From Deltaproteobacteria bacterium (GTDB lineage Bacteria; Desulfobacterota; Syntrophia; Syntrophales; UBA6807): a stretch of DNA of 32,386 nt. The stretch's first letter is position 1. Every line of letters begins with the position of its first letter. The stretch covers positions 1 through 32,386 of the forward strand of contig JAFGWZ010000298.1 of assembly GCA_016936905.1 (NCBI GenBank). Reading direction: 5' to 3'. Under the pieces are notes generated by a model, which had not been told where the DNA came from, ran no database searches, and saw only the letters and a list, made by a program, of their open reading frames with translations. Position numbers and translations under genes: made by a program. Below are positions 7,501-15,100 of this stretch, one piece after another.

Positions 7501-7529
7501 ATAGTAAAGCATTCGAACCGACCGGTCAA
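7501..7529 (-). promoter_or_regulatory. Promoter now separated from the GYD gene by the insertion sequence
   Basis: On the minus strand, TTGACC (7529-7524) and TACTAT (7506-7501) are 17 bp apart. The predicted start is near 7494, which is almost exactly the insertion point. Before insertion it would have driven the GYD gene with a leader of about 30 nt. Now it points into the element in the same direction as the transposase. Confidence 0.5.
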
Positions 7530-7560
7530 TGGGAATGGTGTGCCTATCGGCTCCATGACA

Positions 7561-9090
7561 TCACAACTCAAGGTGTTCTTTTCTCAGCAGATCGTGGACA
7601 GTCTTTACCGGGCTGAACGTCGTTATGGGAACTTCCACGAAAATGGTATTCCACCCCGCCATTGCCCCGTTCCATAATCCGGGATGTTCAAGGGCCTTCA
7701 GCCGTTTTCCTTCCAGAGATTTCTCAGAAATGAAATACGCCCCTGTATCGACGAACGCTTCGAGATCGAACTTGTTTCCCCGGTAATCCTTGACGGCGCA
7801 TACGATATCAACGGGATTAAAATGCGTCGATGACAACCAGACGCGTTTCTGTTCATCCGATGTCATGTCGACCTGGGCCTGTTCTATAATTTGAATCGAC
7901 ATCGTCCCGTGCCGGCTCACCCAGAAAGGCCCCCCGCCGGGTTCTCCCGCGTTCCTGACCATGCCGCAGACACGAAGCGGCCTGTTGAGCCTGTCGAGGA
8001 GAAAACGAATCATACGGGATCTGTCGAATTCCTCAAAATTCTCCGGGAGGCTCGCACAGAGGGTATTCCGGCAGAAAGCGCCGGCGTAGGCGAGTGTTTC
8101 ATCGCTCACCGGTTTGTGTTCCAGATCACGGACGTACGAGTGTATGCGGTCCTGGAGCAGTACGAGATATCCGCCGAGAATTTTTTTAAAGAGAATGGTG
8201 TCCTCTTTGAGCCGGTCAGGCGCGACATTGTCGATATTTTTAATGAAGATGATATCATGATTGATTATATTGAGATTTTTCAGAAGGGATCCGTGTCCTC
8301 CCGGCCTGAAGACAAGGTTGCCCTCACCGTCCCGGAAGGGCCTGTTCGCCATATCGACGGCAATGGTGTCGGTCGACGGTAGTTGCAGGGATATGGCAAT
8401 GTCGAATCGCGCACCGTACAGACGCTCGTACCGTTTGACTACCCGGGAGATGTGATGCTCAACCTCGGATTGATGCTCCGGTGACAGGGTGAGGTGGATG
8501 CGACAGATTCCTTCCGAATCTTTTACGTAACGGGCCGCCTCGACAAGATGTTCTTCCAGCGCGGTACGGGTATGTTTCTTATATGCGTGAAATTTGAGGA
8601 CGGCCTTGGGCAGATGGCCGTAATTCAGGCCTTCCGATAAAAGAATATAAGACAGGATTGTGGAGAAGCGGCGCTCCTTCATGAGTAATGAGATGTCGTG
8701 CCCGTCCCGGGACAGCGCCTCTTTAAGGTCATCGTAAAAGGGATAGCGTGGCAGATTCTCGCTAAATTCCTCAGCGGACTGGCTGTCTTTGAGATCCGCA
8801 GTCCCGGCCAAGGCGAACCAATCCTTGAACATGCGGCTGGCCGCTCCCGAAGCCGGCACGAATTTTATCATCATTCCCCGGCTTGCCGCCCCGTCGTGGG
8901 CTTCCATAAACTTCTGCCGTTGTTCAGGGGGGATGGTGATGATGCCGTCACCGACGGTGCAGGGCCTCACAAGGCGCATCGGTTGCAATCCTTGGTTGAA
9001 CTGACCGATCTGCTTCATTACCTCATCGACGGACAGGCCCGTCCGGGAGATCATGTCCACGTCCTTCGGGGTAAACATTGAAGTATTCAC
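7561..9090 (-). CDS. DUF4301 family protein
   Basis: This 509-aa protein is recognisable as the DUF4301 family. The sequence VPASGAASRMF (78-88) resembles the nucleotide-binding signature of sugar nucleotidyltransferases (GxGxRM). Later conserved blocks include FRPGGHGSLLKNLN, NIDNVAPD and the C-terminal GLWNGAMAGWNTIFVEVP. A nucleotidyltransferase-type fold is therefore likely, but no substrate is known. I set the start at the GTG at 9090 because GGAGG lies 9 nt upstream. The next ATG downstream (9078) is 22 nt from that site, and frames extending further upstream (to 9144) read through it. There are no membrane segments. Confidence 0.8.
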   Translation of the reverse strand: MNTSMFTPKDVDMISRTGLSVDEVMKQIGQFNQGLQPMRLVRPCTVGDGIITIPPEQRQKFMEAHDGAASRGMMIKFVPASGAASRMFKDWFALAGTADLKDSQSAEEFSENLPRYPFYDDLKEALSRDGHDISLLMKERRFSTILSYILLSEGLNYGHLPKAVLKFHAYKKHTRTALEEHLVEAARYVKDSEGICRIHLTLSPEHQSEVEHHISRVVKRYERLYGARFDIAISLQLPSTDTIAVDMANRPFRDGEGNLVFRPGGHGSLLKNLNIINHDIIFIKNIDNVAPDRLKEDTILFKKILGGYLVLLQDRIHSYVRDLEHKPVSDETLAYAGAFCRNTLCASLPENFEEFDRSRMIRFLLDRLNRPLRVCGMVRNAGEPGGGPFWVSRHGTMSIQIIEQAQVDMTSDEQKRVWLSSTHFNPVDIVCAVKDYRGNKFDLEAFVDTGAYFISEKSLEGKRLKALEHPGLWNGAMAGWNTIFVEVPITTFSPVKTVHDLLRKEHLEL

Positions 9091-9156
9091 TTTTTTTATC
9101 CTCCCTGATTCAAATATTTCACTTCTGTATGGATAGGTGCGCACTATTTCTTAGTC

Positions 9157-9186
9157 TTGACAATCTACCCCTTTTGTCCCTATACT
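9157..9186 (+). promoter_or_regulatory. Promoter for the pilT-pilU group
   Basis: A perfect TTGACA (9157-9162) and TATACT (9181-9186, 5/6) are 18 bp apart. They lie about 110 bp upstream of the pilT start codon, in the gap divergent from the DUF4301 gene. Confidence 0.6.
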
Positions 9187-9296
9187 TGCCGCGGTAACCG
9201 TCCTGACGGCATTGCCGTCTCGGCGTGTTTTCACTGTAACGAAGCCGAAAAGAATTGGTGTCAACAACAAATCAGTAACAGAAGGAGATAACCAGT

Positions 9297-10379
9297 ATGG
9301 CAAAAATAGACGCCTTTTTCAAGCTCATGCATGAGCAGGGTGCCTCGGACCTCCACCTCGTATCGGGACAGCAGCCGGTGATACGACTGAGGGGCGACAT
9401 GGAACGGGTCAAGTACCACAGCTTGGATAATGACGAGCTGAAAGCAATGCTCTACGAGATTGCGCCGGAACATAAGGTCAAACAATTTGAAGAAACGGGA
9501 GACATTGACTTTGCCTACGAGGTTCCCAATCTGGCACGCTACCGGGCCAATTTCTTCCAACAGAAAAATGGCGTTGCCGCCGTATTCCGTGAAATACCAA
9601 GCAAAATCCTGACCGCTCAACAGCTTAGCCTCCCACCGGTTATTACGAAATTGGCAAGCCTGCCGCGGGGGCTGGTACTGGTTACGGGCCCCACGGGAAG
9701 TGGAAAATCCACGACCCTTGCGGCCATCATAGACGAGGCGAACAGGACGCGTAAGGACCATATCATAACCATCGAGGATCCCATAGAGTTCGTCCACCAG
9801 AGCCAAAGCTGTATTATTAACCACCGGGAAGTAGGTCTCCACACAAAAACCTTTACAGCGGCCCTTCGCGGCGCGCTCCGGGAAGATCCCGATATTATTC
9901 TGGTCGGCGAGATGAGAGACCTTGAAACGATATCGCTGGCAGTGGAAGCCGCATCAACGGGGCATCTTGTTTTCGGAACGCTTCATACCACGAGCGCGTC
10001 GAAGACACTCGACCGGGTCATTGAAGTATTCCCGGCAAGCGAACAGATGCAGATTCGTTCGACCCTTGCCGATGGTATCAGGGCGGTTGTTTCTCAGGTC
10101 CTGTTCAAGCGCATCGACAAGCCGGGCCGTTGTGTCGCCCTCGAGATTCTCATTGCCACGCCTGCTGTTCGAAACCTGATTCGTGAGGCGAAAACGTACC
10201 AGATCCCCTCGATCATGCAGACCGGAAAGAAATATGGTATGCAGATGCTTGATGACGCCATAATGGACCTGATGAACAAGGGATGGATCAGCGCGGAAGA
10301 AGCCTACACCAAGTCGAATGACAAGACGAAATTCAGACCGTTCCTGCGCACTCCTCCATCCGATTTCACTGAAGTGTAA
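9297..10379 (+). CDS. pilT: Type IV pilus retraction ATPase PilT
   Basis: This 360-aa hexameric ATPase powers disassembly of type IV pili at the inner-membrane base. Visible motifs are the Walker A GPTGSGKST (131-139), Asp box TIEDPIEF, Walker B VGEMRD, His box GTLHTTSA, and the C-terminal AVRNLIREAK-to-MQTG segment that marks true PilT (AIRNLIRE motif). The length is typical. AGAAGGAG lies 8 nt before the ATG. It is followed 105 bp later by a second PilT-like gene and then by a receiver-like gene in the same direction. It gives the cell twitching motility or DNA uptake if the rest of the pilus machine is encoded elsewhere. Confidence 0.95.
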   Translation: MAKIDAFFKLMHEQGASDLHLVSGQQPVIRLRGDMERVKYHSLDNDELKAMLYEIAPEHKVKQFEETGDIDFAYEVPNLARYRANFFQQKNGVAAVFREIPSKILTAQQLSLPPVITKLASLPRGLVLVTGPTGSGKSTTLAAIIDEANRTRKDHIITIEDPIEFVHQSQSCIINHREVGLHTKTFTAALRGALREDPDIILVGEMRDLETISLAVEAASTGHLVFGTLHTTSASKTLDRVIEVFPASEQMQIRSTLADGIRAVVSQVLFKRIDKPGRCVALEILIATPAVRNLIREAKTYQIPSIMQTGKKYGMQMLDDAIMDLMNKGWISAEEAYTKSNDKTKFRPFLRTPPSDFTEV

Positions 10380-10402
10380 GCGTGACGACGGAATTTACAA
10401 TC

Positions 10403-10448
10403 AGGTTTCACGTTTTCCGTTTTACGATTTCCGGTATTCGTTATCCGA
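10403..10448. repeat. AT-rich dispersed repeat (TTTCACGTT type)
   Basis: The region between pilT and pilU holds AGGTTTCACGTT (10403-10414) and CGTTATCCGA (10439-10448). Both strings recur at 13689-13700 and 13697-13706, next to rmlB. This suggests a shared, partly decayed dispersed repeat. Confidence 0.5.
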
Positions 10449-10484
10449 ATCCGGGATTACAATTACCAAGGCTGAGGTGGCTCT

Positions 10485-11657
10485 ATGAGAAAGCAGGAAA
10501 TTGATTACATCTTGGGGAAAATGCTCGACGCCCGAGATAACGTATCCGACCTGAACATTACCGTTGGCAAGCCATTTCAGGTCGAATCGTCGGGGCAGCT
10601 TACGTCGGTTCTCGATCCTCCATTTTCCGAACTGACGCCGTTCCAGACGGAGATCTTCGCGTTGAATCTCATCAATCAGGATCGTCGCCTCACCGAGATC
10701 CTGGTGAAAGAGGGATCGTGCGATGCGTCATACGAGCTTCCGGGGAAAGCCCGTTTCAGGGTTAATATATTTTCTCAGCGGGGAAATTACTCAGCGGTGT
10801 TACGAAAACTGGAGACGCAGATCCCCACAATCGAGCAGATGGGACTGCCGGAGGTGTTTCATAAAATGACCGGGGAAATAAACGGCATCATCCTGGTGAC
10901 CGGAGCGACGGGCAGTGGAAAAACGACATCGCTGGCAACTGTTCTGAATGAAATAAACGAAAGCCGATCGATCCATATTATTACCCTGGAAGATCCTGTG
11001 GAGTTCCAGCATCCCCATAAGAAAGCTACCTTCAACCAGCGGGAACTCGGCCAGGATTTCGATAGTTTTGCAAGCGGTCTTCGTGCCGCGCTGAGGCAGG
11101 CGCCGAAAGTTATTCTCGTAGGTGAGATGAGAGACCGGGAAACAGTGGAAATAGCCATGTCTGCCGCGGAAACGGGCCATCTCGTCCTGAGCACTCTCCA
11201 TACCGTTGATGCCGGGTCGACAATAAACAGGATCATCGGTATGTTTACATCGGAAGAGGAGAACCAGATTCGGATTCGACTGGCTGACACGGTAAGATGG
11301 ATTGTCTGTCAGAGGCTTTTACCGAAGATCGGTGGAGGGAGAGTCGCGGCACTGGAGATTATGCAATCGAATCTGAGGGTGAAGGACACCATTTTGAATG
11401 GTGAATCGGAGGGAAAAACGTTCCGGGAAATCATCGAGGCGGGGACTGCATTTGGAATGACGACATTCGATGACTACATTGTCGGTTTATACGGGAAGGG
11501 ATTGATCACGGAAGAAACGGCCCTGGCGTTTGCCACGACGCGGGGTGTGGTAGGAAGGGGCATCGATCAGCTGAAAACAACGCGAGGTGAAGCGACAACG
11601 GAGATAGAAGAGCTGCAGATCGATAAAGAATATGGCAGACCGAAGCGAAGTTTATAG
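10485..11657 (+). CDS. pilU: PilT-like type IV pilus ATPase, PilU type
   Basis: This 390-aa ATPase is paralogous to the preceding gene. The Walker A GATGSGKTT starts at residue 140. An Asp box (TLEDPVEFQHP), Walker B (VGEMRD) and His box (STLHTVDA) follow. The GATGSGKTTSLA form, the weaker C-terminal motif (LRVKDTILNG instead of AIRNLIRE) and the longer tail point to PilU, which works as an accessory retraction motor together with PilT. A GGTGG-type site precedes the ATG. It lies 105 bp after pilT and 25 bp before the receiver-like gene, so all three are probably one transcript. Confidence 0.88.
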   Translation: MRKQEIDYILGKMLDARDNVSDLNITVGKPFQVESSGQLTSVLDPPFSELTPFQTEIFALNLINQDRRLTEILVKEGSCDASYELPGKARFRVNIFSQRGNYSAVLRKLETQIPTIEQMGLPEVFHKMTGEINGIILVTGATGSGKTTSLATVLNEINESRSIHIITLEDPVEFQHPHKKATFNQRELGQDFDSFASGLRAALRQAPKVILVGEMRDRETVEIAMSAAETGHLVLSTLHTVDAGSTINRIIGMFTSEEENQIRIRLADTVRWIVCQRLLPKIGGGRVAALEIMQSNLRVKDTILNGESEGKTFREIIEAGTAFGMTTFDDYIVGLYGKGLITEETALAFATTRGVVGRGIDQLKTTRGEATTEIEELQIDKEYGRPKRSL

Positions 11658-11682
11658 TACATGAGAACGGGAGAGAACGACT

Positions 11683-12198
11683 ATGACAGAAGATAAAGGA
11701 ATCCTCCAGGAAGTTGCGGCGTCGTCATACAGCCCGAAAGACATCCCGTTTGATTTTGTGGGCGAGGAAAATCTCACGGCTCTTGTCTGTGAAAGTGATC
11801 CGGCGCAGCGGGCGAAGATCGTGGAAGGGCTGAGTCAGGGAAACTATTATATCACCGAGGCGGAATCCACTTTGGAGGCCCTCAAGTCCATGCGTTTTCA
11901 TGTGTATGAGGCCATCGTTTTGAATGAAATGTACGGGACGGACAATCCTGATAAGAACATTATCATGGAATACCTCAACAGCCTTTCTATCAGTATCCGG
12001 CGAAAGATATTCGTGGTGCTGATCAGCAACAGATTCCGAACGATGGACAACATGGCGGCGTTTAACAGAAGTGTCAACATGGTGGTAAATATGAAAAACA
12101 TCGACGAATTCGGGGTCATCCTGAAACGGGGCGTCGATCAGAACGACGCGTTTTATCATGTCTACAAAGAGACGATGAGAAAGCTCGGAAGGATATAG
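11683..12198 (+). CDS. Receiver-like (pseudo-response-regulator) protein lacking the phosphoacceptor Asp
   Basis: This 171-aa protein has the order of elements of a CheY-type receiver starting near residue 31. They are an acidic pocket CESD (36-39), a beta-3 strand EAIVLNEMYG, a Ser at the switch position (VVLISN, Ser115) and a Lys at 138. The residue that should be the phosphorylated Asp at the end of beta-3 is Asn81, so classical phosphorylation is unlikely. About 30 unrelated residues precede the domain and no output domain follows. It sits 25 bp after pilU in the same direction, so a non-phosphorylated regulator or adaptor of pilus retraction is plausible. That is inference from context. 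Confidence 0.6.
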   Translation: MTEDKGILQEVAASSYSPKDIPFDFVGEENLTALVCESDPAQRAKIVEGLSQGNYYITEAESTLEALKSMRFHVYEAIVLNEMYGTDNPDKNIIMEYLNSLSISIRRKIFVVLISNRFRTMDNMAAFNRSVNMVVNMKNIDEFGVILKRGVDQNDAFYHVYKETMRKLGRI

Positions 12199-12274
12199 GG
12201 AGCGTGACGCCCCCCACATTCCGTCCCCCGCCTCCGTCGGGGGGGGGGATTCTCGATAACTCCGTTCCGGTTTT
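12199..12274. other. Gap between convergent genes with a ten-G run
   Basis: This 76-bp gap separates the receiver-like gene from the carbonic anhydrase, whose coding ends meet here. It contains a C5/G5 hairpin and an uninterrupted run of ten G (12239-12248). There is no T-run, so it is not a standard intrinsic terminator for either direction. Confidence 0.5.
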
Positions 12275-12901
12275 TCAGCCTTCAGTTGTCCCAGCGGCTT
12301 TCAGATATCCTTTCGCAAGGCTTGTGTTCACGTGAATGACGCCCTTGTTCATGTTCTTCAAAGGATAATCGTCTGTTATAACCGGAAGCCTTTCCGCTTC
12401 CTCCTGTGATGTAATGACCGATCCTGCGGGAACATACCGGTTGTCCGGGACGGATACACCCATGAGGATCACCCCCGGTTCCACGACGCAATGACCCCCG
12501 ACCGAGGATTTGAATACCAAGGTTTTCATGCCGATGAACGTATCGTCGCGGACGACCGCCGGGCCATGGATCTGGACCTGGTGGGCAAGAGATACCCGCT
12601 TTCCCACATAGACGGCATAGTTCTTTCCATCGATCTCATAAAGATTTGACTCGATGGGTTTCCCGTGTTCCTCGGTTTCCAGTGCGTGGATAACAACGCC
12701 GTCCTGGATATTCGAGTCATCTCCCACGTATAACGGCTGTCCTTCGTCGCCGCGGACACACGCTGCAGGTGATACCATGATGTTCTTTCCGAGAATCACG
12801 TTCCCGATTACCGCCGCCAGAGGATGGACGTAGGTGCTTGAATCGATAGTCGGTTCCGACACGGTTGAACTGAAATCAGTGAGCACATTCCTTTCGATCA
12901 T
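12275..12901 (-). CDS. cam: Gamma-class carbonic anhydrase, Cam type
   Basis: This 208-aa left-handed beta-helix enzyme hydrates CO2 reversibly. Metal ligands are visible as His72 (VVIHALE), His107 and His112 (SLAHQVQIHG). The two acidic residues typical of the archaeal Cam subtype are also present: Glu53 in RGDEG and Glu75 in HALE, with the loop between strands kept (ETEEHGKPIESNLYEIDGK). It is therefore Cam rather than the shorter CamH/CaiE-like forms. No signal peptide is seen, so it is cytoplasmic, unlike the exported Methanosarcina enzyme. The start at 12901 is chosen because AGGAGGAG is 3-6 nt upstream. It follows coaE by 54 bp on the same strand. Confidence 0.9.
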   Translation of the reverse strand: MIERNVLTDFSSTVSEPTIDSSTYVHPLAAVIGNVILGKNIMVSPAACVRGDEGQPLYVGDDSNIQDGVVIHALETEEHGKPIESNLYEIDGKNYAVYVGKRVSLAHQVQIHGPAVVRDDTFIGMKTLVFKSSVGGHCVVEPGVILMGVSVPDNRYVPAGSVITSQEEAERLPVITDDYPLKNMNKGVIHVNTSLAKGYLKAAGTTEG

Positions 12902-12955
12902 TCTCTCCTCCTTTTTGTCCCTGTGCCTCGTGAACACGCTCCACGACGGCACTAT

Positions 12956-13591
12956 TTATCGGGGGACGTCGATTATTCGCCCCTTTTTTTGTTCTTCTTC
13001 CCTGAGGCGTTGCCATACCTCATGAACAATCGTTCGTGTTTGATCAAGTGTCCCTTCATTGTTAATGACAAAATCCGCAAGGGTGATCTTCTTGTCGATG
13101 GGCATCTGAGCCCTCAGACGGTTCTGTGCCTGTTCTCGGTTGTAACTGTTGCGCTTCATGACCCGTCTGATTTGTTCTTCCGGTGATATGTGCACAAGAA
13201 TGACCATGTCGAAGAGTGACTGGAGTCCCGCCTCGAAGAGAAGCGGTATGTCTGAGATCACTATCGCCCGCCCGTCTTTCTTTTGAATCTCGGCTATTCG
13301 GCGTTTCCATTCTTCGATCACGGCAGGGTGTACGATCTCGTTCAGTTTTTTGAGCTTTTCGCGGTCACTGAAAACGATGGCTCCCAGCTTCTCCCGGTTG
13401 ATCGTTCCGTTCTCGTTGAGGATGGAGTGGCCGAAAGCGGCGACGATCCCTGTCCATGCCGGGCGGTCCGGTTCTTCAACAGAATGGGCGAGCTCATCAA
13501 AGTCTATGATGTACGCTCCCTCTTCGCGGAAAAAAAGGTCGACCGTTGATTTTCCGCTTCCAATCCCGCCAGTCAGTCCTATGTTCAGCAT
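12956..13591 (-). CDS. coaE: Dephospho-CoA kinase
   Basis: This 211-aa P-loop kinase makes coenzyme A from dephospho-CoA, the last step of CoA synthesis. The sequence begins MLNIGLTGGIGSGKST with the Walker A at residues 8-16. IDFDELAH, the HPAV segment and the lid PLLFEAGLQ are standard CoaE blocks. I chose the ATG at 13591 because it puts the P-loop at the family's usual distance from the N-terminus. A GGTAGGT lies 8 nt upstream of it. It lies between rmlB and cam on the minus strand. CoA supply suits the acyl-CoA metabolism elsewhere in the window, but the link is only contextual. Confidence 0.93.
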   Translation of the reverse strand: MLNIGLTGGIGSGKSTVDLFFREEGAYIIDFDELAHSVEEPDRPAWTGIVAAFGHSILNENGTINREKLGAIVFSDREKLKKLNEIVHPAVIEEWKRRIAEIQKKDGRAIVISDIPLLFEAGLQSLFDMVILVHISPEEQIRRVMKRNSYNREQAQNRLRAQMPIDKKITLADFVINNEGTLDQTRTIVHEVWQRLREEEQKKGRIIDVPR

Positions 13592-13670
13592 GGGTCGATA
13601 CCTACCATATGGGAATTTCTCCATCAACAGAAAAATCGGCGCCACAGGACCAAGGCGGCAAAGGATAAAG

Positions 13671-13730
13671 TTTCATGTTTCATGTTTTAGGTTTCACGTT
13701 ATCCGATTTACGAATTTCGATTTATGTTTT
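13671..13730. repeat. AT-rich dispersed repeat (TTTCATGTTTCATG type)
   Basis: The sequence consists of short TTTCATG/TTTCACG words, includes AGGTTTCACGTT at 13689-13700, and runs into CGTTATCCGA at 13697-13706. Both strings also occur between pilT and pilU. It fills most of the gap between rmlB and coaE. Confidence 0.5.
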
Positions 13731-13731
13731 C

Positions 13732-14793
13732 CTATTCCCCGTATTGTTCCTTGACCCAGGACTGGTAGTCTCCGCTGCGGACACGGCCCACCCATGCGGC
13801 GTTGTCCATATACCAGCGAATCGTCTTTTTCAACCCCGACTGAAACGATTCTCGAGGATGCCACCCCAGGTGTCCGGTCAGTTTCGAAAAGTCTATAGCG
13901 TACCGGCGATCGTGCCCGGGTCGGTCTTTCACGAACGTGATGAGGTTCCTCCGGGAACGGTCCCCGAGGAGGCCGCACAGCTCATCGACGATGTCGCAGA
14001 TCATTTCTACGATGACGATGTTTTCCATTTCCATGTTGCCACCGATATTATACGTGTCTCCCCGCTTTCCCCCGTTCATGATCTGCCAGATTGCGTCGCA
14101 GTGATCTTCCACGTAAAGCCAGTCACGGACGTTTTTGCCGTCACCGTAAACAGGCAGCGGTTTGCCGTCGATGGCGTTCAGCGCCATGAGGGGAATGAGT
14201 TTTTCAGGAAACTGGAAAGGACCGTAATTGTTGGAGCAGTTTGATATGGTAACGGGCAGGCCGAAGGTTTTATGATAAGCGCTCACCAGGTGGTCCGACG
14301 AGGCCTTTGATGCTGAATAAGGGCTGCTCGGTTTATACCGGGTTGTTTCCCGGAAAACGCCGCGCTTGCCGAGGCTGCCGTAGACCTCATCGGTGCTGAT
14401 GTGGTGAAAAAGAACGAAACGGTCCATACGGGCCCGGGCTATCTCGAGAAGATTATATGTCCCAACGATGTTGGTAAAGATAAATTCTCCGGGCCGCTTG
14501 ATTGAACGGTCGACGTGTGATTCGGCAGCGAAGTGACAGACCGCATCGATATCATGACGTGAGAAAATATCCTCCAGGGCATCAAAATCGCAGATGTCGG
14601 CACGTTCGAAACAATATCGATTGCAATAGTTTTCTTCAATTGCACGAAGGTTATCGGGATTTCCTGCGTATGTAAGCTTATCGATGTTGATGATTCTTCC
14701 TTCATAATTTGTTTTATCAAAGACGTAGCGGATAAAATTGCTTCCGATAAAACCGCTTCCGCCCGTTACCATCAAGTTCGATATGATTTTCAT
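13732..14793 (-). CDS. rmlB: dTDP-glucose 4,6-dehydratase
   Basis: This 353-aa extended short-chain dehydrogenase converts dTDP-glucose to dTDP-4-keto-6-deoxyglucose, the second step of dTDP-rhamnose synthesis for surface polysaccharide. NAD binds at TGGSGFIGSN (10-19). The catalytic Thr134-Asp135-Glu136 (HISTDEVYG) and Tyr159-xxx-Lys163 (YSASK) are present, as are the RPGHDRRYAID and NNYGPFQFPEKLIP blocks specific to RmlB. The length is normal. No other rml genes are adjacent, so the pathway partners lie outside. GAGAGGGG lies about 12 nt upstream of the ATG. Confidence 0.95.
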   Translation of the reverse strand: MKIISNLMVTGGSGFIGSNFIRYVFDKTNYEGRIINIDKLTYAGNPDNLRAIEENYCNRYCFERADICDFDALEDIFSRHDIDAVCHFAAESHVDRSIKRPGEFIFTNIVGTYNLLEIARARMDRFVLFHHISTDEVYGSLGKRGVFRETTRYKPSSPYSASKASSDHLVSAYHKTFGLPVTISNCSNNYGPFQFPEKLIPLMALNAIDGKPLPVYGDGKNVRDWLYVEDHCDAIWQIMNGGKRGDTYNIGGNMEMENIVIVEMICDIVDELCGLLGDRSRRNLITFVKDRPGHDRRYAIDFSKLTGHLGWHPRESFQSGLKKTIRWYMDNAAWVGRVRSGDYQSWVKEQYGE

Positions 14794-14866
14794 GCTCGTG
14801 CGCGTCCCCTCTCTTTAGCTTCGTTGGATCATTTCTCTTCAGGGTTCGACTTACCCGTGTTCTGAG

Positions 14867-15029
14867 TTAACGGGCTGTTGCCCATATTCATTTTCACGGG
14901 GTCTATGAAGCTTCTTGATAAATTGACAGATTGCTTAAGACAATTATAAAACTCGACCTGCGCCTTTCGCCTTGAGCCCTTTATGTTGACCGCTCAAATG
15001 AATTTTCTGATTGTGCAACAGCCCGTTAA
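14867..15029. repeat. 163-bp element bounded by 15-bp perfect inverted repeats (MITE-like)
   Basis: TTAACGGGCTGTTGC (14867-14881) is exactly inverted at 15015-15029 as GCAACAGCCCGTTAA. The TTAA at each tip could be part of the repeat or a target duplication, and its palindromic nature makes the two indistinguishable. The right tip also forms a local hairpin CCCGTT-AAT-AACGGG (15022-15036). It has no coding capacity. The tips resemble the GGCTGTT ends of the repeats at 18272 and 24291, but the interior is unrelated. Confidence 0.7.
14923..14950 (+). promoter_or_regulatory. Promoter inside the inverted-repeat element, facing the HAD gene
   Basis: A perfect TTGACA (14923-14928) and TATAAA (14945-14950, 5/6) are 16 bp apart. 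A transcript would start near 14957 and read out of the element toward the HAD gene. Confidence 0.55.
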
Positions 15030-15100
15030 TAACGGGATGACGTGGCGTTGTCAATAGAATAGTGCCTGTCTCGCCTTGACAGACGGAGGTTTTTCTCATA

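Larger units (their letters stand above)
14794..15100. other. 307-bp divergent gap between rmlB and a HAD hydrolase
   Basis: The gap contains a 163-bp element bounded by 15-bp perfect inverted repeats (14867-15029), and inside it a good plus-strand promoter. The remaining flanks are short leaders of the two divergent genes. I see no gene in it. Confidence 0.7.

Noticed and set aside
14867-15029. Third copy of the 120-bp repeat family
   Set aside because: Only the GGGCTGTT tip resembles that family. The interior shares none of its blocks, so it is treated as a separate element.
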